DNA from: JBFWUW01 sp050247075
GTDB lineage: Bacteria > Planctomycetota > Planctomycetia > Pirellulales > JBFWUW01
Assembly (NCBI GenBank): GCA_050247075.1
Contig: JBFWUW010000020.1
Location: forward strand, 27,600 to 91,599
Direction: 5' to 3'
Length of the DNA stretch: 64,000 nucleotides
Below the pieces are notes generated by a model. That model saw nothing but the letters and a program-made list of their open reading frames with translations. It did not search any database and was not told where the DNA came from. The translations under genes were made by a program, and so were the position numbers. This document shows positions 34,115-41,233 of this stretch, piece by piece. Within the stretch, counting starts at the first letter, position 1. The number at the start of each line of letters is the position of its first letter.

Positions 34115-35218
34115 TTACGCCGCGGCCTTGGCCTCTGGCTGGGCCGCTGGCTTGGGGGCCCAAGTGTTCTTCCACAACTGCATGAACACGGCTGCAATGC
34201 CCGACCGCACCGTGCGGTGGTAGTCGGAGTTGGGTGGCAAGGTGTTCATCAGCCGCCGGTGCGCCCGGCCCAGCGCATGGTAAGGCAAGTGGGGAAACAA
34301 ATGGTGCAACGCGTGGTAACGCAGCCCCAGCGGCACAAACAATTCCGCGATCGGAGCATTGCCAGGAAGCGTGATCGAGTCTTGCAGTTGCCCCAGATAG
34401 CTGACGGTCTCGCCTTCGTGCAGGTAGTTGTGCAGGCACAACGCTCGAATAAAGTTGAGGGTCAACACACCCGCCGCCATCGAATACAGCATGGGCAAGC
34501 GGGTCCACTCCATGGCACCCGTCGCCACCAACAGGGCCGGCGCTAGCGTGCGGGCAAAACAGGCCAGATCCAAGAACGCCCAATACTTCAGCGGTGTACT
34601 AGGGGTAATCGCCAGCCGGTGCTGAAAGTTGGCGATGCCGAACGACGAAAACCGCGTTAGCAGCCAAGGTCGAAAGGGAGGGTACAAGAACGAAGCCGGC
34701 GTCAGGATCAAAAAGCGAAAGACGACCATCAACGGCCAGATAAACGTGAGCAGCAGAAAATAGCCGATTGTTCGGGGTGGATCGACGCCAAACGGCAGGT
34801 ACTCGCCGTCACCGTCGGTTCCGTAGCTGTCGCAACGGTGGTGGTCCAGGTGGTGTGAGTAAGCAAAGGACGGAAACAACAGCGGAATTCCGCACAACAA
34901 GTCCCAAGCTACGGCAAACGAGCGAAGGTTGTTTTGCCGCAGATGGACCAGTTCATGGACGAAGGAAGAGGCCCGAAAAATCAGCAGCACCGCCACCACG
35001 TAGCATGCCACTCGCAATACGGACAGACCGGGCAGCGTAAAATAGAAGTTGGCACAGGCGTAGCCGACAAAGATGCTAATCAAAAAATCGGCCCAATAGA
35101 TGGCTGGATTGGGGGTAGCCAAATCGCGCAGGGCCATCTTCGCCTCTTTGAGCCAAACCGGAACGTCACCCTCGGTGCCGGCGGGCTGTGAGTGTTGGTG
35201 GAGCGAAGTCGTTCCCAT
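34115..35218 (-). CDS. Membrane fatty acid desaturase
   Basis: The 367-residue integral membrane di-iron enzyme has the three His boxes of the FADS superfamily: HELVH (88-92), HHLDHH (122-127) and 'YHALHHLFPHLPYH' near residue 310. Hydrophobic helix pairs lie at about 40-82 and 165-250. It introduces double bonds into acyl chains or hydroxylates related substrates such as sphingoid or carotenoid groups. The start MGTTSLHQHSQPAG has no strong Shine-Dalgarno site. Upstream is a 375-bp AT-richer spacer that probably holds its promoter. Confidence 0.9.
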   Translation of the reverse strand: MGTTSLHQHSQPAGTEGDVPVWLKEAKMALRDLATPNPAIYWADFLISIFVGYACANFYFTLPGLSVLRVACYVVAVLLIFRASSFVHELVHLRQNNLRSFAVAWDLLCGIPLLFPSFAYSHHLDHHRCDSYGTDGDGEYLPFGVDPPRTIGYFLLLTFIWPLMVVFRFLILTPASFLYPPFRPWLLTRFSSFGIANFQHRLAITPSTPLKYWAFLDLACFARTLAPALLVATGAMEWTRLPMLYSMAAGVLTLNFIRALCLHNYLHEGETVSYLGQLQDSITLPGNAPIAELFVPLGLRYHALHHLFPHLPYHALGRAHRRLMNTLPPNSDYHRTVRSGIAAVFMQLWKNTWAPKPAAQPEAKAAA

Positions 35219-35593
35219 AGCAATAAGTTCTACAAAAAAGGGGGGGCGGCGATAGCAATCGGCGGTTGATACCGCTCCACATGTTTTCAGTCCAGAGGAA
35301 CTCCTACCTACCTACGTCATCGGCAGGTCGATGTTTACTTCGTTAATTTTTACCCAAACAATCCAGATTATCCATAGTCGCAATGCTGATCGGACGAAAA
35401 CCAGCACAAACCACCCGTACTTACAGCATATTTCAAGGTGACGAGAGTTTGTAGTGTTATTAGGGGGTTTTTGTCGTGTTCAGTGGCGATTTTCGCGATG
35501 TCCGCGTGAACCGTTCCAGAAATATTGGTGTCCGATAGCCGGCAGGTGATCGGCATCAGAGGTGGGCTACGACAGGCCGCGGAACCAAGCTGA
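35219..35593. other. 375-bp non-coding spacer between divergent genes
   Basis: It separates the desaturase (minus) from the RbfA-like gene (plus). It is richer in A/T than the flanks ('ttcgttaatttttaccc', 'gtagtgttattaggggg'). No promoter with good spacing, RNA gene or repeat stands out. Confidence 0.6.
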
Positions 35594-36010
35594 ATGATTT
35601 TTTCTACTGAGTACCGCATGACATCGAAGAAACCGTCAATACCACACTCGCCACCCTTGTTTGACGATGGAGTGGACCCCCGCAAGAAATTTCGCCACGG
35701 GGTGGCGCGTGGTGGTACCAACCGCAAGACGCTGCAGCTTTGCAGCCAGGTGGCCGATACATTGAACCAGGTACTAGGCGACGGCGCCGATGACGTGCTC
35801 TTGGCGTTGCACGTTCAAACTGTCCAGCCCGCCCCCGACAGTTCTCAACTGCTGGTGATCGTCGGCCCAGCCATGCCCGGCGAAGCGGTCGATTGCGCCG
35901 CGGCCTTGGCCAGCCTGCATGCCGCCAGCGGCAGATTGCGTGCGGCGGTGTCGGAGGCGATCACGCGACGCCGTTCGCCCAAGCTGTTGTTTCAGGTCGC
36001 GCCGGATTGA
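35594..36010 (+). CDS. RbfA-like (ribosome-binding factor A family) protein
   Basis: The protein has 138 residues if the ATG at 35594 is used; an ATG at 35618 (MTSKKPSIPH) is an alternative. After a basic, Pro-rich lead of about 45 residues comes an RbfA-like KH fold. 'RKTLQLCSQVADTLNQVLG' is helix 1, 'DVLLALHVQTVQPAPDSSQLLVIVG' the beta-strand pair, and 'GRLRAAVSEAITRRRSPKLLFQVAP' matches the RbfA 'lR..l...l.lR..P.L.F' ending. It would bind the 30S subunit during maturation. It is not next to infB or truB as often seen, so it may be a paralogue with another role. Convergent with the response regulator. Confidence 0.6.
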   Translation: MIFSTEYRMTSKKPSIPHSPPLFDDGVDPRKKFRHGVARGGTNRKTLQLCSQVADTLNQVLGDGADDVLLALHVQTVQPAPDSSQLLVIVGPAMPGEAVDCAAALASLHAASGRLRAAVSEAITRRRSPKLLFQVAPD

Positions 36011-36028
36011 CCCACGCTGAGCCAGTTC

Positions 36029-36799
36029 CTAATCCTCGGCGGCAGCGGAATTCGCCGCTGGCTGGTCGTCGCCACCCGCCACAAACCGGTAGCCAGCGCC
36101 GCGGACACTCAAAAAGTGCCGCGGGCGGGCGGGGTCGGGTTCAAAGTACTTTCGCATGCGGACAATGAAGTTATCGACCGTTCGCGTGGTGGGGCTGGTG
36201 TCGTGCCCCCAGACGTTCTCCAGCAGTTCCGCCCGATCAATCACCCGCCCCGCGTTCTCGGCAAAGTACTTGAGCAGGTTCATCTCGATCGTGGTCATCC
36301 GCACGGGCTTATCGGCGACGACCGCTTCGTAGGTATCAAAATTGACATGCGCCCGGCCAAATTCAAAGGTTCCGCGGATTTCTTGCCGTTCGGCCTCCAC
36401 GGGCCGCTTGGCTCGCCTCGCAAGCATATTGCGGACCATCGACAACAGTTCTTCCAACTCGAAAGGCTTGACCAGGTATTGGTCGGCGCCAACTTCTTGC
36501 CCGCGAATGCGGTCCTCGGTCAGTGTGCGGGCGGTCAGCATCAGCACGGGGACTTCGTTGCCCGCCTCGCGCAGGGCCTCGCAGACGGCATATCCACTCA
36601 TGCCGGGCAGCATCAGGTCTAGCACCACCAGGTCGATCGCCGCCTGGCCCTCCTTGAACAGTTTGAGCGCACTGGGCCCGTCTCCCACGGCCGTGACCTT
36701 ATACCCTTCGGCCTCGAAGTTGTATTTCAACCCAATCGCCAGATGTTCTTCATCTTCGACGATGAGCAGATGTTTTGGGGAAGCGATGAGATTTGTCAT
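36029..36799 (-). CDS. OmpR/PhoB-family response regulator
   Basis: The 256-residue protein has a receiver domain at about 8-125: acidic pocket 'VEDEEH' (Glu15, Asp16), phosphoacceptor Asp61 in 'LVVLDLMLPGMSG', Thr89 and Lys111 ('YLVKPFE'). A winged-helix DNA-binding domain lies at about 148-245 ('TTIEMNLLKYFAENAGRVIDRAELLENVWG', quoted as a family pattern split over helices; 'TVDNFIVRMRKYFE' is the recognition helix). It is partnered with the histidine kinase 43 bp upstream on the same strand. The spacer contains a palindromic element, which may affect relative expression. Confidence 0.93.
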   Translation of the reverse strand: MTNLIASPKHLLIVEDEEHLAIGLKYNFEAEGYKVTAVGDGPSALKLFKEGQAAIDLVVLDLMLPGMSGYAVCEALREAGNEVPVLMLTARTLTEDRIRGQEVGADQYLVKPFELEELLSMVRNMLARRAKRPVEAERQEIRGTFEFGRAHVNFDTYEAVVADKPVRMTTIEMNLLKYFAENAGRVIDRAELLENVWGHDTSPTTRTVDNFIVRMRKYFEPDPARPRHFLSVRGAGYRFVAGGDDQPAANSAAAED

Positions 36800-36842
36800 G
36801 GTCCACGACGGACGGGCGGCGAGGGAATTGCCATGGGATGGT

Positions 36843-37775
36843 TCAATCGGCGATGGAATCGCCTCCTACATTTTCTTGCTCGGCTGGCACCGCCTGGCCT
36901 GGCAGTTCCACTTCAAACACCGTGCCGGGTTGCTGGCCGCGTCCCCGCACGGTTATGCTGCCGCGCATCCTTCGCACCAAGGTCCGAACAATGTACAGGC
37001 CCAGCCCGGTCCCTGGTTTGGATCGCTCCAACTCGCTTCCTACCCGCACGAAGCGGCCGAAGATCTTGCGGCGTAAAGCCGCCGGAATTCCCTGGCCGTT
37101 GTCGGAGATGCGGGTTACCACCTTGCCTTGGCCATTGACGCGCGACTCGATTTCCACCTGGGGAACATCACCGGCGTATTTTACGGCATTGTCCACCAGA
37201 TTGCGAAACAGCATTTCGACGTCGATCGGCCGGCCGCGCACCAGGGCGGGAAGGACATCAACACGGATCGTCTCGGCCGGCAGCCGGTAGCGTTGGCAAG
37301 CCGTCTCCGCGCAGTGCAGCAGCACGGCGGAGAGTTCCACGTCGTGGGCCTCGCTTTCCACCGGCGTCTGGTCCAGCCGGGCGGCGTCCAGCAGGTGGTT
37401 GATGAGATTGTCCAACCGTTCGACATCCTTGCTCATCAGCCGCAGAAAATCGGCTTGTTGTTCCTCTCCCACGCGACGGCGTTCCAGCGTCTGCACGTAC
37501 AGCTTCAGCGATGCCAGAGGGCTTTTCAACTCGTGCGTGACACTGTCGATGAAGTTGGACTGCCGTCGATTGAGGCGAATTTCCTTAATGGTCAGGACCA
37601 GGTAAAACACGGTGCCGACCAGCAGCAGGGCCAAAAATACGGTCCCCACGGCCAGCACGACCCAGTAGCCTTCGGACCCGGTCACCAACACCCAGGCCAC
37701 CGTCAGCACGACCAACAGCACGATCATGATGACCGCGATGGTGATGGTCCAACCTAGGGATCGGCTGCGAAACAT
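36843..37775 (-). CDS. Sensor histidine kinase
   Basis: The 310-residue kinase has two N-terminal helices at about 9-31 and 38-61 with almost no periplasmic loop, so it probably senses within the membrane or cytoplasm. The HisKA H-box is 'SVTHELKSPLASLKLYV' with His81. The HATPase domain has the N-box 'FRNLVDNAVKYAG', G1 'RISDNGQGIP' and G2 'GTGLGLYIVRTLV'. The last residues, GGDSIAD, and the stop are encoded by an inverted copy of the dispersed palindrome (36845-36870). The native C-terminus has therefore been replaced or extended. It forms a two-component system with the downstream regulator. Confidence 0.93.
   Translation of the reverse strand: MFRSRSLGWTITIAVIMIVLLVVLTVAWVLVTGSEGYWVVLAVGTVFLALLLVGTVFYLVLTIKEIRLNRRQSNFIDSVTHELKSPLASLKLYVQTLERRRVGEEQQADFLRLMSKDVERLDNLINHLLDAARLDQTPVESEAHDVELSAVLLHCAETACQRYRLPAETIRVDVLPALVRGRPIDVEMLFRNLVDNAVKYAGDVPQVEIESRVNGQGKVVTRISDNGQGIPAALRRKIFGRFVRVGSELERSKPGTGLGLYIVRTLVRRMRGSITVRGRGQQPGTVFEVELPGQAVPAEQENVGGDSIAD
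36845..36870 (-). repeat. Dispersed palindromic element overlapping the kinase 3' end
   Basis: The consensus copy ('aatcggcgatggaatcgcc' plus 'tcctaca') lies between the kinase and regulator genes. It is translated as VGGDSIAD at the kinase C-terminus. Confidence 0.85.
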
Positions 37776-37997
37776 ACGATGCTGCTCGGTGGGTACGGCG
37801 GGCCGTGCCTGGCAATTGCAGCACGGCGTGCGACTGTTGAGACTATCCGCGGGGGTTGGCGCGTCAAGGCATGGCGAGCCTGGGCCGATGGCCGCGAACC
37901 CTTTTCTGGCCCAGATCGTCCACTGGATGGGACCGTCACGATAAACTGGCCCCGGCGTGACTGGTTTGCTTCCCTCGATTCCTCAACGGCCGCTGCC

Positions 37998-38948
37998 ATG
38001 AACACTCACATCAACGTACCGGCCGAACTGATCTTTTCCGTCGGCACGCAGGTTGTCACGTTGGTGGAGTTGCGCGGACCGGGGGGAAAAGCCAAGCATC
38101 CGCGAGGGGCAGTTGGCGTGGTCGTGGTATCGCCAGCCGATAACCAGCATGCCTATCGCGTGCGATTTTCCGATGGCTACGAGGCGGCCTTGCATCGCCC
38201 CGATCTGGTGATGCTAGCCTATTACAAGCTGGGGGTGATGAACCAGACCGGCGAGATGCTGGCTCAGCACAACTTGTACGACCGCGTGATCTTGCGCTGT
38301 GTCGTCGGCTCGCGGGCGTTTGGATTGGACGACGAAGCCAGTGACACCGACCGCCGCGGCATCTATCTGCCGCCGGCTGACTTGCACTGGTCGCTGTACG
38401 GCGTGCCAGAGCAACTGGAAAATGAACCGGCTCAAGAAGCCTACTGGGAGCTGCAAAAGTTTCTGGTCATGGCCTTGAAAGCCAACCCCAATATTCTGGA
38501 GTGTTTGTATACGCCGCTGGTGGAATTTGCATCGCCGCTGGCCCAAGAGTTGCTCGACATGCGCGAGTGCTTTCTTTCCCGGATGGTGTACCAAACGTAC
38601 AACGGGTACGTCATGTCGCAGTTCAAGAAGCTCTCGGCCGATATCCGCAATCGTGGAGAGGTCAAATGGAAGCACGTCATGCACCTGATTCGGCTATTGA
38701 TCGCCGGCACAACCGTACTGCAAGAGGGCCGCGTGCCCGTGCTGGTGGAGCACCACCGCGACCAGTTGCTGGCCATCAAACGGGGAGAGGTCCCCTGGAA
38801 AGAGGTCGATGCCTGGCGAGTTAACTTGCACCGGCGGTTCGATGCCGCTTTGGCGGAAACCGGACTGCCCGAACGGCCCGACTACGAGCGGGCCAACAAG
38901 TTTTTGATTGTGGCCCGGCGTCGGGCCTTGGAGGAATCGCTGCCATGA
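37998..38948 (+). CDS. Polymerase-beta-superfamily nucleotidyltransferase (RlaP/YcgL-type), first of a pair
   Basis: The 316-residue protein starts MNTHINVPAELIFSVG. Residues about 10-75 look like an SH3-like beta barrel ('GAVGVVVVSPADNQHAYRVRF'). The nucleotidyltransferase core then begins with 'GSRAFGLDDEASDTDRRGIYLP', the Gly-Ser and Asp-x-Asp motif of the minimal/RlaP group. A helical C-terminal domain follows ('WKHVMHLIRLLIAG'). The substrate is unknown; the fold transfers NMP groups to nucleic acid, nucleotide or protein. The stop overlaps the next start (ATGA at 38945-38948), so the two are translationally coupled. Confidence 0.83.
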   Translation: MNTHINVPAELIFSVGTQVVTLVELRGPGGKAKHPRGAVGVVVVSPADNQHAYRVRFSDGYEAALHRPDLVMLAYYKLGVMNQTGEMLAQHNLYDRVILRCVVGSRAFGLDDEASDTDRRGIYLPPADLHWSLYGVPEQLENEPAQEAYWELQKFLVMALKANPNILECLYTPLVEFASPLAQELLDMRECFLSRMVYQTYNGYVMSQFKKLSADIRNRGEVKWKHVMHLIRLLIAGTTVLQEGRVPVLVEHHRDQLLAIKRGEVPWKEVDAWRVNLHRRFDAALAETGLPERPDYERANKFLIVARRRALEESLP

Positions 38949-39724
38949 CTCAACTTGTGCCGGCCATCGTCGATCCACGCCTAGAGCGGCAAATCAACGC
39001 GCAACCCCATCCACTGCTGTTTGTCACCATCAGCGGCGCGCACCTGTACGGGTTCCCCTCGCCCGACTCGGACTTCGACCTGCGCGGCGTGCATGTCTTG
39101 CCGTTGCGGGACGTGGTTGGCTTGCGCCCTCGCCATGAAACCCTGGAACGTTCCGGCGTGTTTGACGGCCTGGAGGTTGATCTGGTGACACACGATGCCG
39201 AGAAGTTCTTTCGCTTGTTGCTGCGTAAGAACGGCTACGTGCTGGAACAGTTGCTTTCGCCGTTGGTGATGCGGACAACACCGGCGCATGACGAATTGCG
39301 AGGGCTGGTTCCCGGCCTGGTCACGCGGCACCATGCGCATCACTATTTGGGTTTCGCCGCCACGCAATGGAAGCTGTTCCACAAAGAGCAGCCGCGGCGT
39401 GTTAAGCCATTGCTATACGTCTACCGCGTGCTGCTGACCGGCATCCACCTGATGCGGCAGGGAACCATCGAGGCCAACTTGCCGCGGCTGAATGAAGCGT
39501 TTCGATTGCCGTATATCGCGGAACTGATCGCCCGCAAACTGTCCGGCGCCGAACACGGCACGCTGGACGACGCCGACCTGACTTTGCACGAGGCGGAATA
39601 CACCCGCCTGCGTGCTGAATTGGAACAGGCCCATGAGCAATCGCACTTGCCAGACGCGCCGGTCAGCGGGGATGCGCTGGATGACTTGCTGGTGCGCATT
39701 CGGTTGGCGTCTGTCGAGTGTTAG
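38945..39724 (+). CDS. Polymerase-beta-superfamily nucleotidyltransferase, second of a pair
   Basis: The 259-residue protein is from the same family as the upstream gene but without the SH3-like lead. The core motif is 'SGAHLYGFPSPDSDFDLRGVHV', then 'EVDLVTHDAEKFFRLLLRKNG', and a helical domain with 'LLYVYRVLLTGIHLMRQG'. The first Gly-Ser motif reads Ser-Gly, while the Asp-x-Asp pair is intact. Coupling to the first protein suggests they work together, perhaps as a heteromer (inference). Confidence 0.83.
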   Translation: MTQLVPAIVDPRLERQINAQPHPLLFVTISGAHLYGFPSPDSDFDLRGVHVLPLRDVVGLRPRHETLERSGVFDGLEVDLVTHDAEKFFRLLLRKNGYVLEQLLSPLVMRTTPAHDELRGLVPGLVTRHHAHHYLGFAATQWKLFHKEQPRRVKPLLYVYRVLLTGIHLMRQGTIEANLPRLNEAFRLPYIAELIARKLSGAEHGTLDDADLTLHEAEYTRLRAELEQAHEQSHLPDAPVSGDALDDLLVRIRLASVEC

Positions 39725-39764
39725 CTTCGTCCGTACACGGGCAGGGCGGAAAAAAGAAGGAATC

Positions 39765-39795
39765 TTGAACCATCGGTCCCCGTCACCCGTATAAT
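39765..39795 (+). promoter_or_regulatory. Promoter for the Cys-rich protein gene at 39803 (leaderless)
   Basis: TTGAAC (39765-39770), a 19-bp spacer and an exact TATAAT (39790-39795) lie such that transcription would begin at or within a base or two of the ATG at 39803. This supports both the gene and leaderless translation. Confidence 0.5.
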
Positions 39796-39802
39796 CAATA
39801 TT

Positions 39803-40177
39803 ATGAACGCCGCCGTCCTCAAATCCCTGGTGCTGGCCAATGCATTGCTGCTGGCGATGCCACCGGGATGGTGTTGCCGCGTTCCCGCGATCAAAGACGC
39901 GGCCGTTCGGAAGTCGTCCTGCTGCCACCAGCAGACGCCCGAGCGGCCCGCGCCAAGCCAAATGCCGGGGCAGCCGGGCCTGCATTGCTGTTGCACGCGT
40001 CAGGCAACACTCCCCCAAGCCGCGGTTGCACCGGATCATGATGGGGTGAATGCGGTGGCGGTCTTGGCCGAAACGGCTCTTGGCCCGTTGCAGCAGACGC
40101 TGCCGTTGAGCCACGCATTGCCGGCCATGGCAGCGGGGCCTCCACTGCGCATTCTGAACTGCGTTTGGCGTTGTTGA
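39803..40177 (+). CDS. Exported Cys/Pro-rich small protein
   Basis: The 124-residue protein has a signal-like N-terminus (MNAAVLKSLVLANALLLAMP). Clustered cysteines follow ('GWCCRV', 'SSCCHQ', 'LHCCCTRQ') in a Pro-rich chain, with a final 'NCVWRC'. No family is recognised; clustered Cys plus export suggests metal binding or disulfide cross-linking. The good promoter just upstream supports the gene. It precedes another exported CC-rich protein by 102 bp, and a joint role is plausible. Confidence 0.6.
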   Translation: MNAAVLKSLVLANALLLAMPPGWCCRVPAIKDAAVRKSSCCHQQTPERPAPSQMPGQPGLHCCCTRQATLPQAAVAPDHDGVNAVAVLAETALGPLQQTLPLSHALPAMAAGPPLRILNCVWRC

Positions 40178-40279
40178 GCGAGACGATTCGATGTTTGGCA
40201 CGGTTCCCCGCCAGACTCTCTGGTCGCCGTGCGCATTCTCGTATTCGCCTTTTTCGCTTCAACCATCGGAGAACGTATC

Positions 40280-40633
40280 ATGTCCGCGAAATTATTGGCC
40301 GCCCTGGCCATTTTGTTGTCTGGCCTGGGTCTGGTTAGCTATGGGTTAGCCAGCAGCAACACGGCCAACAAGAACTGTTGCGATTTGAACCTGGCTTGCT
40401 GCGAGCCCTCCAGCGCCTGTTGCGCGACGGAGGCCAAGCTGGGATGCTGCCAAAAAGGGCTGAAGTGCTGTGCCGAGAACAAGGCCTGTTGTGCCGCGCC
40501 GCAGAAGTGCTGCCTGGAAGGCGCAGCCTGCTGCGACGAGGCCAAACCCTGCTGTGGCGGCGACCGCGCAAAGGCCGAAGCATCGGTCAGCGGCGCAAAA
40601 GGCAAAGCATGTTGCCAAGCTGCTGTGGAGTAA
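40280..40633 (+). CDS. Exported protein with ten Cys-Cys pairs in a heptad-like repeat
   Basis: The start at 40280 is chosen because GGAG lies 8 nt upstream; it gives 117 residues. A signal peptide/helix (about 5-24) is followed by CC pairs at 33, 40, 47, 56, 63, 70, 77, 84, 91 and 111. All 20 cysteines are paired, and seven of nine steps are exactly seven residues. The linkers are short and polar (DLNLA, EPSSA, AENKA, AAPQK). This resembles metallothionein-like or small Cys-solenoid proteins but fits no family I know. A rho-independent terminator follows at 40663. Confidence 0.8.
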   Translation: MSAKLLAALAILLSGLGLVSYGLASSNTANKNCCDLNLACCEPSSACCATEAKLGCCQKGLKCCAENKACCAAPQKCCLEGAACCDEAKPCCGGDRAKAEASVSGAKGKACCQAAVE

Positions 40634-40662
40634 TTGTAGCTCGGACGCAGCAATAACCTGAC

Positions 40663-40700
40663 AGCCCTCGTCGGTCGAATCTGTCCAGCGAGGGCCTTTT
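40663..40700 (+). terminator. Rho-independent terminator after the CC-repeat gene
   Basis: GCCCTCG (40663-40669) pairs with CGAGGGC (40688-40694) across an 18-nt loop and is followed by CTTTTT. It lies 30 bp after the stop codon at 40633. Confidence 0.75.
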
Positions 40701-40746
40701 TGGGCCTTCCGGTGACAAGAAATCGAAGTTGCCGTGGAGTTCCTTC

Positions 40747-40932
40747 TCAGCGGTTGGCCCGGCGGATGGACCGGCCTACTCGATTAAAGGTCCGGCTGGA
40801 GTTGACGCCGATGAGGCGCACACTGGCCAGGGTGACCGCGGCAACCAGCGCCAGCATAACCGCGTACTCAACGGCGGTGGGGCCGTCGTCGCCGTGCAAA
40901 AAAGTGCGTATTTTCATGAAAAAGCGTTGCAT
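40747..40932 (-). CDS. Flp/Fap-type pilin (type IVb)
   Basis: The 61-residue prepilin has a basic leader ending in Gly17, then PTAVEYAVMLALVAAVTLAS: the G/xxxxEY processing motif and hydrophobic helix of Flp pilins. It would be cleaved by a TadV-type prepilin peptidase and assembled by a Tad secretion apparatus; none of these is in the window. An internal ATG at 40917 is an alternative start. It is transcribed alone, with a 300-bp upstream spacer. Confidence 0.85.
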   Translation of the reverse strand: MQRFFMKIRTFLHGDDGPTAVEYAVMLALVAAVTLASVRLIGVNSSRTFNRVGRSIRRANR

Positions 40933-41233
40933 CGATGGGCCTTTCGAAAAGTGAAAACTTGGGTGCGATGGTCTCCTTGGCCGTTGCGCGGCCTTTCAAC
41001 CTGGGGAACGAATGATTGGTGGAAGTGCTGACGAACAGAGCGGCTCCAGCCAGATTGCTGGGGCCTTTGTCCCCTAAAAAAACCCTAGGGCGCGGATTAC
41101 CTGGCCGCCATATGGAAGTGTTAAACCGGGTAAACTTCATCCACCATAGTCCGCAATACCCCATCAGCCCGATATCGCGAATCGGCATAACCGCCACGAG
41201 GGGCCGAATCCGTGAAACCGCACCGCCTCGTCT
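40933..41233. other. Non-coding spacer upstream of the Flp pilin gene
   Basis: This 301-bp region between the PQQ-propeller gene end and the pilin start probably holds the pilin promoter and leader. It contains a T-run on the minus strand ('cctagggttttttt'), beside a 6-bp palindrome too short to call a terminator. No gene is seen. Confidence 0.5.
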
